Part shown: one piece after another, positions 37,266 through 50,434 of the stretch
How positions within the stretch are numbered: the stretch's first letter is position 1
Layout: every line of letters starts with the position of its first letter
Assembly: GCF_024713945.1 (NCBI RefSeq)
Contig: NC_134678.1
Location: 4,278,001 to 4,342,000 of the forward strand
DNA length: 64,000 bases
Reading direction: 5' to 3'
Source: Dermatophagoides farinae
Taxonomy: Eukaryota; Arthropoda; Arachnida; Sarcoptiformes; Pyroglyphidae
The notes under the pieces: model-generated
Seen by the model: the letters and a program-made list of their open reading frames with translations, nothing else
Told to the model about the DNA's origin: nothing
The model's database searches: none
Program-made: the position numbers and the translations under genes

Positions 37266-37469
37266 ATGTATCTAATTCGATTCCTATTGAAATTATTTAC
37301 CATCATCATCATGATACAGCTATTTGTTGTGGTCAATCAAGTGGATTCAGCATTCGAATTGGCATGTATGGATAAATGTATGAAAACACGACGATGTAAA
37401 AAATATGGAACACTCACAATCGATTATGATTGTGATAAACAATGTAAAAAGAAATGTTACAAGGTATGA
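37266..37469 (+). CDS. Small secreted cysteine-rich peptide
   Basis: Frame of 67 residues. A clear signal peptide covers about 1-28 (FLLKLFTIIIMIQLFVVVNQ...SA). The mature peptide of about 39 residues is basic and has six cysteines spaced C-x3-C-x5-C-x10-C-x3-C-x3-C. The paired C-x3-C motifs suggest a disulfide-stabilised helical hairpin; other possibilities are an antimicrobial, salivary or toxin-like peptide. I recognise no specific family. The last codons, AAG|GTATGA, could also be a splice donor, but an AATAAA lies 158 bases after the stop, so a single exon is plausible. Confidence 0.6.
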   Translation: MYLIRFLLKLFTIIIMIQLFVVVNQVDSAFELACMDKCMKTRRCKKYGTLTIDYDCDKQCKKKCYKV

Positions 37470-37626
37470 ATTTTATTTATTAACTAATTAATAATGTTAA
37501 TTTTATGGTTTTTTTTACCAAAAATCATAGACAAAAACATAAACAAAAGGAAACCCTGGGATGATTGAACATCTTTGATTTTTTCTTCTTTTTTTATGAA
37601 TTTGAATTTAAAACAAATGTATTTTG

Positions 37627-37632
37627 AATAAA
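37627..37632 (+). terminator. Polyadenylation signal AATAAA
   Basis: Canonical AATAAA about 160 bases downstream of the cysteine-rich peptide stop codon, on the same strand. It is the only nearby canonical signal, so it probably ends that transcript. Confidence 0.45.
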
Positions 37633-40600
37633 ACTTGAATTCTAAATTAAAATAATCAATTTAATAAAGTCATAAAAATCATACATTTGTAATCAATTTC
37701 CAAATGACCGGCTGTATTAGAGTCATTTGTTCTCATCGATATTCGATTCTTGATTTTCGATATCTGATTTTTGCTGTTATAATTTCTCTCTTTAGAGCCA
37801 CTAGAAAATGAATTGATTGTCAAGAGGCAGAGGAGGGCAACCCTATATAAAATGGTGATATTGAATAAATGATAGATTCCTTTAGGAATTGGCATTTCAT
37901 TTTTATCAATGGAGAAAAAAAAATTTGATGACTTCATTATACCAAAAAGAAAAAAAAGGCTGGTGTTTGTGTGCAATCATTTTGGACCATTGGTGGTTTG
38001 TTTTTGTTGAATTCATACATTCGAAACGAATTATAAAAAAAAAACAGTTTGGTTTCCACAAATCGAGATTAATGACATTGATTCTATGTACATCTTCTTC
38101 GAAAGAATGGAAGGGCCCATATGGAATGGCATTACACATTGAGATATGGATGCATTGGTAGCATTGTAAACTCACATAGAATTTCAATGGTTTAATGTGT
38201 TAGTCATTCCTTTCTATGAAAAAATAATGATGATGATGATGATGATGATGTTCACTCAGGCTTGACGTCATGAGATTTTAGTCGACCGAATAATCATGGA
38301 TAGAAACCCTGTACAGAATCTTTAATTGACTCTTGCGCTAGCATTCAAATTCATCATGAGAACAATTCGGTGATGGTGTGCCAATCGGTCCATAAATGTT
38401 GGCTGAAATGCGATTTTATTTTTTTTTCTATACATCGGAGCATTTTTTGTTTTTATTCCATGAATATAAGAAGTCCACCAAAATCCGTCATTGGAGCATG
38501 GAAGAAAATTTCCTAGATCTCTAACCAAAAAGAAAAAAACAAGCAGTCATTGAAATCAACAATTCAACCATAGATGAGAGATGATGATGAAAAAACTCTC
38601 AAAAAAAGTTTAAAATGGCCATTCTCATTAACGAAATCATCAGTCAAATTGAAGAATAGAATTGGAATCGGAAATAATAATCGGTTGATGTTCAAATAAA
38701 CAATCCAACAATTCTGTAATTGAGTTATTAGCCATAGGTAAAACAGTTTTTTTAGCATACAATATACGTTATATAACAAAGCAAATTGCTATAGAATAAT
38801 AATAACTATTGAAAGACCTGAATAGTGAACAACATTACATATTTAATCGCATACAATAGCTCAGGTCTGATGATGGGCAATTTGTCCATTACTGATCTAT
38901 GTAGGCTATATGTATGATGGTCCAGATTAATCGATTCACGGCACGAATATCCTGTTGAATCATTAAGGAAACAAGTATCCTGATGGGTAGAGAGAAAAAA
39001 ATCTATTAATAAACATGTCAAATATATAAATGGGTTTGAATACTATTATTATTGCAATTGTTTGATTGTTGTTCCAAATGGTCGATTCTAACAAAAACCA
39101 ACCTAATAGCAAAAGTAGCAGCAGCAGAAGCAGCTTCATTGGCGCCTCTAATTCTACAATTGGAATACAAATTAGCTTCAAATACAATAAACTTTGAACG
39201 ACAAAACAGGCAGACGCGTGCATATCATATATACAACAACTATTGAAAAACTTTTTTTTTAATCACACGCTTCATGAAACACACCAGCTTACATAGATCA
39301 TTTTTGTTTCATTTTGGATCAAAAGCCAAAATTGTTGCTATTAAAAATTCTTACTGAAAAAAAACCAGAATCATAATCGATCCGATTCACTTTGAATATT
39401 TTCTTTTTTTTTTGGTTCATAATCTGTTAAATTAAAAATTAGTCATGGATTTATTGATACACAACTTTCATCCAAAAATGTTTGTCCAAACCATTTGTTT
39501 AGTTAAGTATTGAAATTTCATTGAAAAGAATCCACTTTGATTTTTGATCGTTTTCTTATCATCAAACATGCACACACACACACACATAAGAATGAATATA
39601 TTGAATATCCGAATATTATAGAAAACAATAAAAGATTCAAACAAAGACGACGATGATGATGAAAATAATCTGATTAAAGTAATCAATTATGTCGTCTTAG
39701 ATTGTACATTTTTAATGTTGTCGATGATGATGATAATGGTTATGGTGACACTTATTGATTATAGAAAACGATCACATATTTAATGATAATGAGCTATAAA
39801 CAATATGGACTATTATCTAGAATTTACCGACAACGAATATTATGATTGTTTGCCATTATCATCAACATTGGTAGGCATTTATTTAGCCATTAAGATTATC
39901 AATTACATGAAATAACACACAGGATGGACTTTTTTTCTGATAGATCTCCCGGTGTGCTCATCATCATCATCATCATCATCATTCATCTCATGAATATCCT
40001 GTGTATATCTTTGTGTGTGTTCAAATGTCAAAACATACAAACACACAAATGTAAATATTGAAAAAAAAAATGAATTGAGAATAAGATACTGGAAAAAAAG
40101 ATTGATCTATGTAGACCTGATGAAATGAATATGATGACCTTGTTGTTTGCGGTTGTATTCATCATCATCAACCTGAAGATTGGTAAAATGATGCATACAT
40201 AGTAATGATGATTTTTTGTTAGGCTACTGACGATATATTACATTACTAGATATTTTTTCCAGTATATAAATGAAATGAAAATATTTTTGTTAGTTTGGCT
40301 CATCTATCATTTCGAAATGTAAATAATTGTCAAACAATTTTTCTATTTTTGGTTATGTATACCTGAATATACTGTTGAAGTATATATTCCATTTCACGCT
40401 CATATTGGTGGCCAAATGCATGAGATTATTAATCATTTTGATGATGATGATGATGATGATGGTCATCGTTCGTCTTATGAATGATACCACAACAATATCG
40501 ATGATGATTATGATGCTGATGATGAGGATGGATTTAATTGTTACGATGAAAAAATTCTAATCATAATCATTTACAACTTTTTTACATTGAAAAAATAGGA

Positions 40601-40962
40601 TGTTCTCATCATACAGATGATTTAACAAACATTTTCACTAGTAAAATTCATTCATTCATCCATTTTTTTTTTATTCAGCCAAAATAACGATTCCTATGCC
40701 AATAAATAGGAATTTTATACAATAACAGGAAAAAAAATTTAAACAATAAACATGAGATGAAAATAAAAAAAAAGAAATTCAATTCACAACGTTGGAAGTG
40801 AATGTAAGAAGCAAGAACTGATTTTTTTTTCAAAATTAGCAATTTATTATGCAAACAAATACCAATAGCCAGTGCAGAAAAAAAATCATTGAATCAGTGA
40901 TGAATATGTTGAACGTATCGCGTAAATAAATTCAACACGAAAACAAAAATAAAAATCTTAAG

Positions 40963-40984
40963 CATGCATGATGCATCATGCATG
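40963..40984. repeat. Perfect 22-base palindrome
   Basis: The sequence CATGCATGATG followed by CATCATGCATG is its own reverse complement with no spacer. It sits in non-coding DNA between the cysteine-rich peptide gene and the mab-21 3' end. Confidence 0.6.
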
Positions 40985-41297
40985 ATCCAATCTATTTCTT
41001 ATATCGTCATAGCCGTTTTAATTATCCATCAAAATGATTAGAAAAAAAACAAACATGTATGTAGTATAAGTGATGATGCGACTGGATTAGTAAAAAAAAC
41101 AGCTTAAATTATTATAATTAATAATAAGCAAAAAAAAAGCAACTACACGGAGGTCTTCGTCGCCGTTGTTGTGTGGCCCAGGTTGAAAAATAAAATTGAA
41201 ACACTAGAACCATGGATAAATGAATGTTAACGATCGGGAATTTATCGTTGATGATCTCACCATTTATCAAACCATTAGAAAAACCTTCATTCATTTG

Positions 41298-41318
41298 TTT
41301 TTTTTTTTTTTTTTTTTT
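41298..41318. repeat. T homopolymer of about 21 bases
   Basis: Uninterrupted T run in the non-coding stretch downstream of mab-21. Length is likely to vary between individuals or reads. Confidence 0.7.
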
Positions 41319-42146
41319 GAAAAAAAATCTCATTCATTGATTAACGATGTGTCGAATAGCAAACGACGACGACGACGATGATTATGAACCACCCAAAAAG
41401 TTATATTGAAAAAAAACAAACAAACATTCGATGAATATAAACGTAAAAAAACCTCATTACAAGTCATCACAATTTCTGAAGACGCATCTTTCAGGGCATG
41501 CCTTTCATCGTCTTTTGGTGATGATTTTTCATTCATTCATTCATTCAAATCACGATAAAAAATATAAAAAATGGAATCATTTATTCATGTTGAAAAAATA
41601 ATCATTATCAAAATCGATAATAATTAGAAAAAAAAACTTTTTAAAAAAATGAAATGATTAAATTCAATTTTTTCCACTTTAAAAAAATCAAATTATTGCC
41701 CAAATATTCGAATCAAATGTTTTGATTGCCTATTTTCAGGGTATTTTGCCCTTCTTTCCGAAAAGAAAAAATTCATTCGATTCTTAAGTTGTGTTATATT
41801 GTGTGTGATCAATGTGTTTAGTGTATTATTTTCATGAATTATATGTATACACGCAAAAACATATAAAAAAAATCTCTAAAGAATAACAATCTAAACGAAA
41901 TTCTTGTTCATACATACATACATACAGACATACAAAATTTTTTTTTTGGATGAGATAATGGAAATAGAACAGCTGCTCTTCATGATGAGAATAAACTCAA
42001 TGATGATGGATCATCACGCTGATGAATATTGGGCCAGAATTATCATTATTATCCATAATGATAGAGAAAAGTGATTCATCACTTTTTTATGAGAACAGTT
42101 GGTCCCAGCCACCCCCGATCAACAATAATATATATAAAAAAAATTA

Positions 42147-44531
42147 CTACAATTTGTCCAATGATTTTGGATTGGTTAGTAGTTCACGTGTTAAACGCCA
42201 TGTCATTCTGGCTGCATTTTCTAAAGCGCTAGATTCATAAAAAAAATCAGAATAGAAAGAGAGAAAAGAAAAGATTGATTAATCCAATGATTAGTTTGAA
42301 ATGATGATGCTATAGTTGATGAGGATGTTTAGGATATATAATAAATCAAAAAAATAATATGCATAAAATTTTACCTGTGTGATTTCCCACGAAACAAATC
42401 AAGATTAGGTAGAAAATAATGTGGACAACGACGACATTGTAGACATGAAATTAGTTGCAATAGTATACCATTAATACGATCACCTAGGCAAACTTCTTCC
42501 CATTCAATATCTCGTGGATGTTTTTCACATTCATATAGTAATAATGTTTTCATATGATATTCATTGATAGGCGCTCCAGGCAAATCCAAATGACGATCAC
42601 GTAATGTTTTCAATATTGATAGACATTTCTTACGATAACCATTCTGTATACAAAAAAACAAAAACACTAATCATAAATCAATCCATCTTGTTGAAAAAAA
42701 CCATTTTACCTGTAGTAATCGATTTTCAGCCTCTAAAAAACTCAACACCCAGGCATCACCTTCCATCGAACTTTGTTTTCCCTGTGTTTGTTTAAATTTT
42801 TATGTTTATGTTTATTATTGAATGAGAATGAAAGAATCTCAATGAAAATGATCAACTAACTTGAAGTGAGACACATTCTTTGCTTAGTAAATCGAAACCT
42901 TCAGCTTTAACGTCGGCCACCAGATTCGGTGGTGGCCATGATGATGTAGGCACTGGCCAATGTGATGCTGATCGTGGCCATAATCCACTGCAACGAAATG
43001 CTAGGGGCAATTTATAAATGAAATTAATTAACCTTATATGTTTTTGATCACACAATCAATGGGTTTGGTCATTACTTATACCTGGCGTAATCTGGACAAT
43101 ATAACGCTCACGTATACGTAGTTTAACTTCGCTTGTATCTGGTATCATTTTTACCATATCACGGTAGGGTATTTTATCACAAGCTTGGGCCACCTGAATT
43201 TAACAAGAAAAAAAACAATAAAAACCACAACAACAAAGAATTGATTGAAGAAAACCAGACATGAATACAACAAAACACATACCAGTGTTTGGAAACGAGA
43301 TCGAATCTTACGGGCACTCAGATAACCACTGGCCGTTATGAATTCGACCCAAAGAGACATGGATCGTTTACGTCCATCTGACAGCTGTAACTCAATTATA
43401 AATAGTTAGATAATTAAATATACAATAAAATAAAATAACGGACATTTGATTTATTTTTATTTTCAAATTTAAAATAAACAAAAAATTGATCACCTACTTT
43501 GAGAACGGCACATCCTGGAAGAGTGCCATCATCGACGAAATTGAATACACCCATCTGATTCAGATAAAGTACAACTTCAAATTCGTTGGGTGAAATTACT
43601 TCTAAACCTATGAAACAATCATATAATAGTATTTCATTTATGAATTCATGGGTCATCATCAATTATTACCTTCATAATGACCATTACATTCATTTAGACT
43701 CGATATGAATCGTGGTTCTTGTACTTCCACTTCTTTTAATATATCCTGTACAATTTTTGTTATCTCACGAATAGTTTTTGCTATCTGGTTACGTCTATTA
43801 TAACAATGGGATAGAGAGAAAGAGAGTGGTAAATATACAATATTGAATACATGAGTTATTTTGATTAGCATATTTTTTTTTACTCCCGCATGAATACGAA
43901 AAAAAAATCTTGATAAGTCAACTTTTTAATTGTAACAGCACAATCGTAAATACAATATGGTCATATTGTCATTCATTCATATCATTCATAGTAATGGAAT
44001 GACCGATGATCAATGATTATCATCGTAATTAGAAGATTAACTATCTATTTCAGCTATATCAGAGACTAACTTCGAAAAAAACAAGACAACAAAAAATAAG
44101 TGGTCCTATGTATCGCGAGTTTATGGAGATGATTCAAAAAAAAAACAAAATAAAATTTGTATAACAAATGGAAATGAATGGTTAAATTATTAATAAATTA
44201 ATTAATTAGCCAAATGATGGAATGAGTGGCTCAAAAATTCACCAACTAACCAGAATGTCAAAACCATCTGAAATGGTTCAATGAAATTTTGAAACAACAA
44301 ATTAATGTATAAATGTTGTGACAGGAATACATATATGATCACTGTGTGATAGCATTAACTTGAACTGAACAATTGATCATTGTTGGGTCATTTTATTCCT
44401 GAATCTGATGATATTAAACAGTTAAAAAACAACAAATAAACTAACCTGTATACGACACGATCATTGCAGAATTTATTGATATGATAAAGTAGCTTGCTGG
44501 TGCCAAGCTGAGCGTCGGGTGGAACGAGCAT
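42147..44531 (-). CDS. mab-21: mab-21 developmental regulator (MAB21L1/L2 orthologue)
   Basis: Nine exons: 44531-44446, 43794-43670, 43607-43498, 43384-43283, 43193-43082, 43000-42861, 42781-42710, 42643-42375, 42228-42147. The 1,098 bases give 365 residues, close to vertebrate MAB21L1/2 (359), with all phases matching. Near-identical family blocks: LKEVEVQEPRFISSLNE, GLEVISPNEFEVVLYLNQ, MGVFNFVDDGTLPGCAVLK, SLWVEFITASGYLSARKIRS, DTSEVKLRIRERYIVQITPA, KTLLLYECEKHPR, GILLQLISCLQCRRCPHYFL, and the end LTRELLTNPKSLDKL. The family has the cGAS-like nucleotidyltransferase fold and acts in eye, neural and sensory-ray development. The start MLVPPDAQLGTSKLLYHINK is chosen by alignment with MAB21 N-termini. 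Vertebrate genes are intronless; this copy is intron-rich. Confidence 0.96.
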
Positions 44532-44617
44532 CGTTTTTTTATATTTTGATATAACGGATATTGAATTTCTTCGTTTGTTTTTAATCAAAAAGTGTTAATT
44601 TAAAAACATGAACAAAT

Positions 44618-44642
44618 ACACACACACACACACACACACACA
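44618..44642. repeat. CA dinucleotide microsatellite
   Basis: Uninterrupted CA repeat of about 12 units, located 87 bases upstream of the mab-21 start codon, so possibly within its promoter or 5' UTR. Confidence 0.75.
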
Positions 44643-47338
44643 GGCAAATAGAGTTCAATGAGGATGATGATGATGATGATTATGGTCAAATATAATTTTG
44701 CACATAAATAGGACCCTTAAAAACAAAACAAAAAAAAAATTCAATTTTTTTTCATCTGGACGGACAAATTACGGATCAATAAGAAAGGCAATTTACACAA
44801 AGAGTGTTAATGTCATGTATTTTAAAGCGTGGATAAAAAAACAACTTTTAACATTCGGATCTAAATTCAACTAATCGGAGAGAGGATTGAATGTTAGGGC
44901 CTTCTATCATCAATGAAATTCTATTTGCAGTTTTTAGCATCATTACCAAAGTCAATGGTTGTGAATATACCGGATTGCCATTGCGCATTATTGGTCGGAA
45001 AGCTTCACAAATTCAAACGCACACAACAACATACATATACACAATAGCCAATACTTTATGTATATATATGTGTCTGTCATTGGTGAAAAGGCGTGCATAC
45101 CATAAAAGGCGGCACAAATAGTAAATTACCGCCTATCTACTATTTTCATTTATTGAATCGAATCGTAGTTTTATCTAGTGAATCAAAGAAGCCTAAGAAA
45201 TCTTGAAGTTTTCTGTTTCTGGTTTTTTTGTTGTTGTTTGGATTGAATTTGACGATGATGTCCATACATAGAATCAAATATAATGATAATTTTATTGAAG
45301 AATATTCTCCATCTGATTTGTGATCACTAACACACACGAATGTTATATCATCATTGATCCATGAAAATCATTCAATAATTTCTATGAATGAATCAAGATA
45401 AATGTGATGTATTTATATACTTGATGTATTTGTGTGAATGAATCTTTCAGTGAACCAACATGAATAACTCTTGAAATCATCTTGAAGTGGTGGTGGTGGT
45501 GGTGGTTGTAGCAGAGTGTGTTTTTGTTTAGAAAGAATATTCTAATCCTATATAATTTATTGGCCATCTAACTTTTTCGTCTGGATCGTTTTTGTTCATA
45601 AGAATTTGTTATTGCCACTTTCTCATCATTTTTTTTGTACAAATTCTTTTCTCTTTTTTTGAATGGTTGGCTTCTGAATTTTCTTTTTTTTTTACTAAAT
45701 TTTAATAATTTTTCAATTCAATTCGAAAACTTCTTCGGCCTGTCAATGTTTTTTTTTGTAGTTAAATTGATGATTTGTCTTTCGATGTGGAGAGTTCAAA
45801 TTCATTAAAAATTGTCGTACGCGAAATGACGTTGACATATTTCTATCTCTTTTATTTATGTGTGTAAATGTGTGTGTGTGTCAATGTCCAACATTGATGT
45901 TATCAGTCTGATTTTGGTTGTGGGATTTGATGAATTTTGACAATTTTATCTCCAGTAACAATGTTGATAATCATAATAATTATTGACAATCGATGAAGAT
46001 TTTATGATGATAATAATCTTCAACAACATGAAGAGAATGACGAGAATTCATTATTCACTCAAGAATTGAATTGAAAAAAAAATGACAAATGACATTATCA
46101 TGGAACAAAAATCTTTGAAAAACTATTCGTATATATGCCATTAGTTGTAGTTTACGCCATATTACTCATTTCAAATGGATAAAAAATATGATCTTTGTCA
46201 TATTTGGTTGAACCTTGGCCTTACCATTATTATATCTTTACAGTGATTTAGAGGGCCAAGTTATAACCATCGGTCTTAGTCATTTGGCCAGAGAGCAATC
46301 GAAGTCTGAGAGGATTACACCTGTCATCACTGTTTTTAAATAGATGATGATAACGACCTTTCACAATGAATTGTATGCATCTGGATGATTGGTCGAGTCG
46401 TATCAGGTTTCCACGCTACAACAACAACAAAAAAAACCATAAATATAGGGACAATGTCTTTTGTTTGTTATTGTTGTTAAGTTCATTATTTGTTCATCGA
46501 GAACATAAATTATCATTTCAACACATCTAACATTCGCTCATTTTCTTTTCAATTGAATTCAAAGTGATTTTTTCGGACCTAAATCTACATTGTTAGAAAA
46601 AAATTCACTTGGGACCGATGACTCTCGAAACGTGAATCCTTAGATATTATAATGGAGATAAAAATGAGGATTTTATCATTATAATCATTATTATGTTTCA
46701 AGCAAAAGCCAGAAACGAAATGAAAAATTTTGTTTGGCTCCGATTCACATATAATGATCGGATATGGAGAAAATTTGAAATTCATTCATTCTACAATGGA
46801 GAATAAATTCATGATGTCTTTTTATATATACATACTATGTTGAAGCTGATCCAAAATAAACAAACAAACAAACAAACACAAGTAAAAAAAATAATTATTA
46901 TTTAGTGATACTAGGAAAAGTGAAATGTTTTTGGTCAGTCAATCATTTTATCTTGATCTTATTTCCCAAATGATCAACATACACAAACAAAGAGAGAGAG
47001 AGAGAGACAAATTTGAAGATAAATTTTGTCGACATTTCAAATGTATCATTATGGCACGTTAGGGTGTTGTTGCTGTTATCACCGATTTACATTCAACACA
47101 GGATAGAATGGATAGATAGATAGATGAAGAAGATGACTTGTCACTTGTCAACTTGCCCATTTTATCTTTTGCTTATAAAATGGCTACCTTTTTTTTATTT
47201 CACGCATCCATCGTTTATTGACGATGAAAATGATAGCCTAGGTGTATATACAGGTAGGTGTTTGTTTGTTTTTTTTTATTTCAAATCGTAAATGGCTGTG
47301 TGATAATGATCGCCATCATCATTATTCTCATTCGAATA

Positions 47339-47359
47339 TTTTTTTTTTTTTTTTTTTTT
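47339..47359. repeat. T homopolymer of about 21 bases
   Basis: Uninterrupted T run in the mab-21 upstream region; no associated feature. Confidence 0.7.
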
Positions 47360-50300
47360 GAGTCTCAAGTCAGCCACAACAAAAAACCAAGCCTATTATT
47401 ATTACTATATATGTGGTTTCTTACGGTCAACTAAAAAGATGACATTTTCAATTTGATCTATATCAATTACAAAACAATTCACAAATTTTTTTTTCAAAAG
47501 TTAAAACACTAAATCAACAACAACAAAAAAAATTTTTAAAAAATCGAGGTTGAGGTCCTGATCCTAAACATCCGAGAAATTTGAATCTTGTGAGACTGAA
47601 AACAACAACAATAAAATGTATATATATGAGGAAAAAAAGACACTCGTAAATCTCATCATCTCAAAAATTGAGAGAAAAAACCGCAAAATCCAAATAAAAC
47701 AAACAAAATGACTAAAATTTGTTCAAAAAAGATTTTTACGTTGTCCACTATCAACAAAGAAATCTATCGTAGAAAAAATGCCATAATAGCATTCTTATTG
47801 AGTTATTTATTACCAGTTTTTTTTCGAATGATAATTGTAGCCATAATGTCTCGGTTTTTTGGGCTCGAATTCCAATGATCGTCATCATTCGAATCGAGAT
47901 TTACGTTGACATAAACTCACACAAACATACAAACACACACACATACACACCCAATCAGAAAAAAACAAGAATCAAATGATTGAAAATTTATTAACTAGTA
48001 TATACGAGCGCGAGCAATGAGCTTAAAATGAAAATCCAATTTGTTCTTCGTATCTGATCATTTTGGATTAGAAAATTAATCACCTGAAATTCGCAAAAAA
48101 AATATTTAAACAGTGAAAAAGATTAACCAGGGTATTTTTTCATAATCAAAATGATGATGATGATGATGATGATCAAAATAGATTTGGCACACCACCATCA
48201 GACCAATTGATGGGTGATATTAAGGATAGAATTGCAAGTTGTAGAAACATATGCATAAACACACACACACACAGCAGGACACTCCAGACGACGACAATGA
48301 AGATAAGAATCTGCCGAAAAAAAAGCCAACTAAAAAAATATAAGTGTATGTATGTGTTTGTGGAGACAGATATTCTCAGATATCATCCTCGTCATCATTT
48401 TTTTTGAGTATATTATGTCAATCAGCTGACAAATCATAATACGGCAAATAAAAAATTTAAAAAAAACTTCAACTCAACTCATTTTGCAAATATGTAACGA
48501 CTCGATGATGATGATAGAGAAAGGATGGGGTAAACAAGCCACTAGAGAAAAAAAATCTTGTATGTGACAGTTTTTACGAGCGGATGTTATGTTTTTATTA
48601 TTTTTATTATTATAATTATAATCATCACTATTAGTAGTAGGTGGAATGCATTTTAACGATTGGCCATCCATATCCAATTATTGTCAACATTGAGTGGAAT
48701 GTTATAAATTTTCGACACTAATTCGACAATATCCACAATGTCAATGTGATGACAATCAACAATGAAGACGAAAATGGAAAACAATGTAGAAGACAATGAA
48801 AATTGTAATCAAGGAATATTGAATGAATGAAAAACAAACACATTTACTTACAATATTAATGGAAAAAAAACCAAATGACATTTCGTAAAATCTGAAATGC
48901 AAAGAAATCAGATTACAATAGAAGTGAAGATGAGAAAAAAAATCCGTAAATTTACTGTATCCAATATTGCAGAATTGTCGATCGAAAATTCAGTATAATA
49001 AAATTTTGTTTCGAAGATCGAAAAATATAGCCTCAAAAATAAAAGTGCTAATATTAAACAATGTACCAATGAATGAAAATAAAGATGAAGAAAAGTGAGA
49101 ATCCAGTGAAGCAAAAAGCATCGACGATGATGATGGCGATAGCTTGGATGACATAAATGTAACGTAATCTAATTAGAATCAGTCAGCTCGATTCATCCTT
49201 TCAAATGTATGCAACATACATAGTGAGTGTGTGTCCATCGATCAGGCTTGATTTTTTAGTCGGGGATTCGCTGTCTTTTTTTTGAGAGATCTTTTTTTTC
49301 CTAGTGTGTCTAACGTGTGTGTGTGTGTGTATGTTTATGTTTATGTATGCTTGTGTATGAGCTCGGTTCTCCAGTGACCGAAAACAGAATAAAATTGATT
49401 ACGAATGGATTTAAAATTAGATTATAATGCGAAAAAAACGAATGGAATGAAATGAAAGCAACAAAATGGATGAGCTAGAACAAACAAAAAGAATGAAAAA
49501 AAATCAGTCGAGTACGACGACAAAAACGATGAGTTACTACGTAGAATAAAGTTGGCCAACACAAATACACGCAAAAATGATTCTATGCTTGGAACAATAG
49601 ATTTGGAGCGCGACAACCATAGTAGATGATTGCTTCAAGTGGATTTTGCTACTGGTGTTTGGCCAAACAACAATAAATAGTACCTACTATTCAAAAGCTA
49701 AATGGCATATTTTAATATCGTTAATGTATTTTCCATTTTCCAAATTGTGAAATGAAGAATGAAACACACACAAACAAAGATCGAATGAGTACAATCGAAA
49801 AAGCCATTATAATCAGACCGATTCCTGTATATAAAATACATGTTGGATCCTAGAATATATTGATATGAACAAGCGATAATGTTCATTCACTATAGTTACA
49901 GTTATATTCTCCCTCTCAACAACGATTAAGGATGTGATAATTGAATTGTAAATTGATGTAAGTTATGTGTTAACATTCAACAAATTTTTTTTATATATAT
50001 TGAATCAAGTGATATGATTATTTAAGTTTATCTAATGGATGATGATATGAGCTGTTGAAAGTTTAAAATACTGAATATGTATTGAATATATACAAATATA
50101 AATCATGAAAAATTCATTCAGCTTCATTTTCCATAGACCACAAATAGATGCCATGTGTTTAGAATTTTGCAAAAAATACTAGTGATTCAGATTTTCATTC
50201 CCAAGCAAATCTGAATCTCAGTCTGTGACAGACAACAACAACAACAACAAAAAGTCAGCTTAATATAATTGACCTTTGATCCGTATTTCTGAGAACAACA

Positions 50301-50434
50301 AAAACATCGTTAAAAAGAAGGGAAATCCAAGCAATTACTTTATTTTTATTTATTTAACTACACGACATAGACAAAGATATGCTATAACGTGATTTACGTC
50401 CATCGTTTCTATTAAGATATTATCTTTTTTTTTC

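Larger units (their letters stand above)
37633..42146. other. Long intergenic region downstream of mab-21
   Basis: About 4.5 kb without a supported gene. It contains GAT/CAT microsatellites (near 38225, 39960 and 40440), a T run (41298-41318), a 22-base perfect palindrome at 40963-40984, and exon-like minus-strand frames between 38.3 and 39.0 kb that I could not tie to any family (see findings). The left flank of mab-21 is a likely place for developmental enhancers. Confidence 0.5.
44532..50434. other. Gene-free region upstream of mab-21
   Basis: About 5.9 kb with no supported coding sequence. Contents: a CA repeat at 44618-44642, a GGTGGT run near 45488, a CAAA repeat near 46857-46877, a T run at 47339-47359, a GAT repeat near 48152-48170, a GT repeat near 49315-49329, and many GAT/CAT tracts. 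As the 5' flank of a conserved developmental gene, it may contain enhancers. All open frames here are short and low-complexity. Confidence 0.5.

Noticed and set aside
38963-39223. Minus-strand frame starting MKLLLLLLLLLLGW, resembling a signal peptide
   Set aside because: The leucine run comes from a CTG repeat and the frame downstream has no conserved content; without RNA evidence I do not call a gene.
48152-48170. Regularly repeated units that could suggest a CRISPR-like array
   Set aside because: It is a plain GAT trinucleotide microsatellite; the window is eukaryotic and has no spaced repeats.
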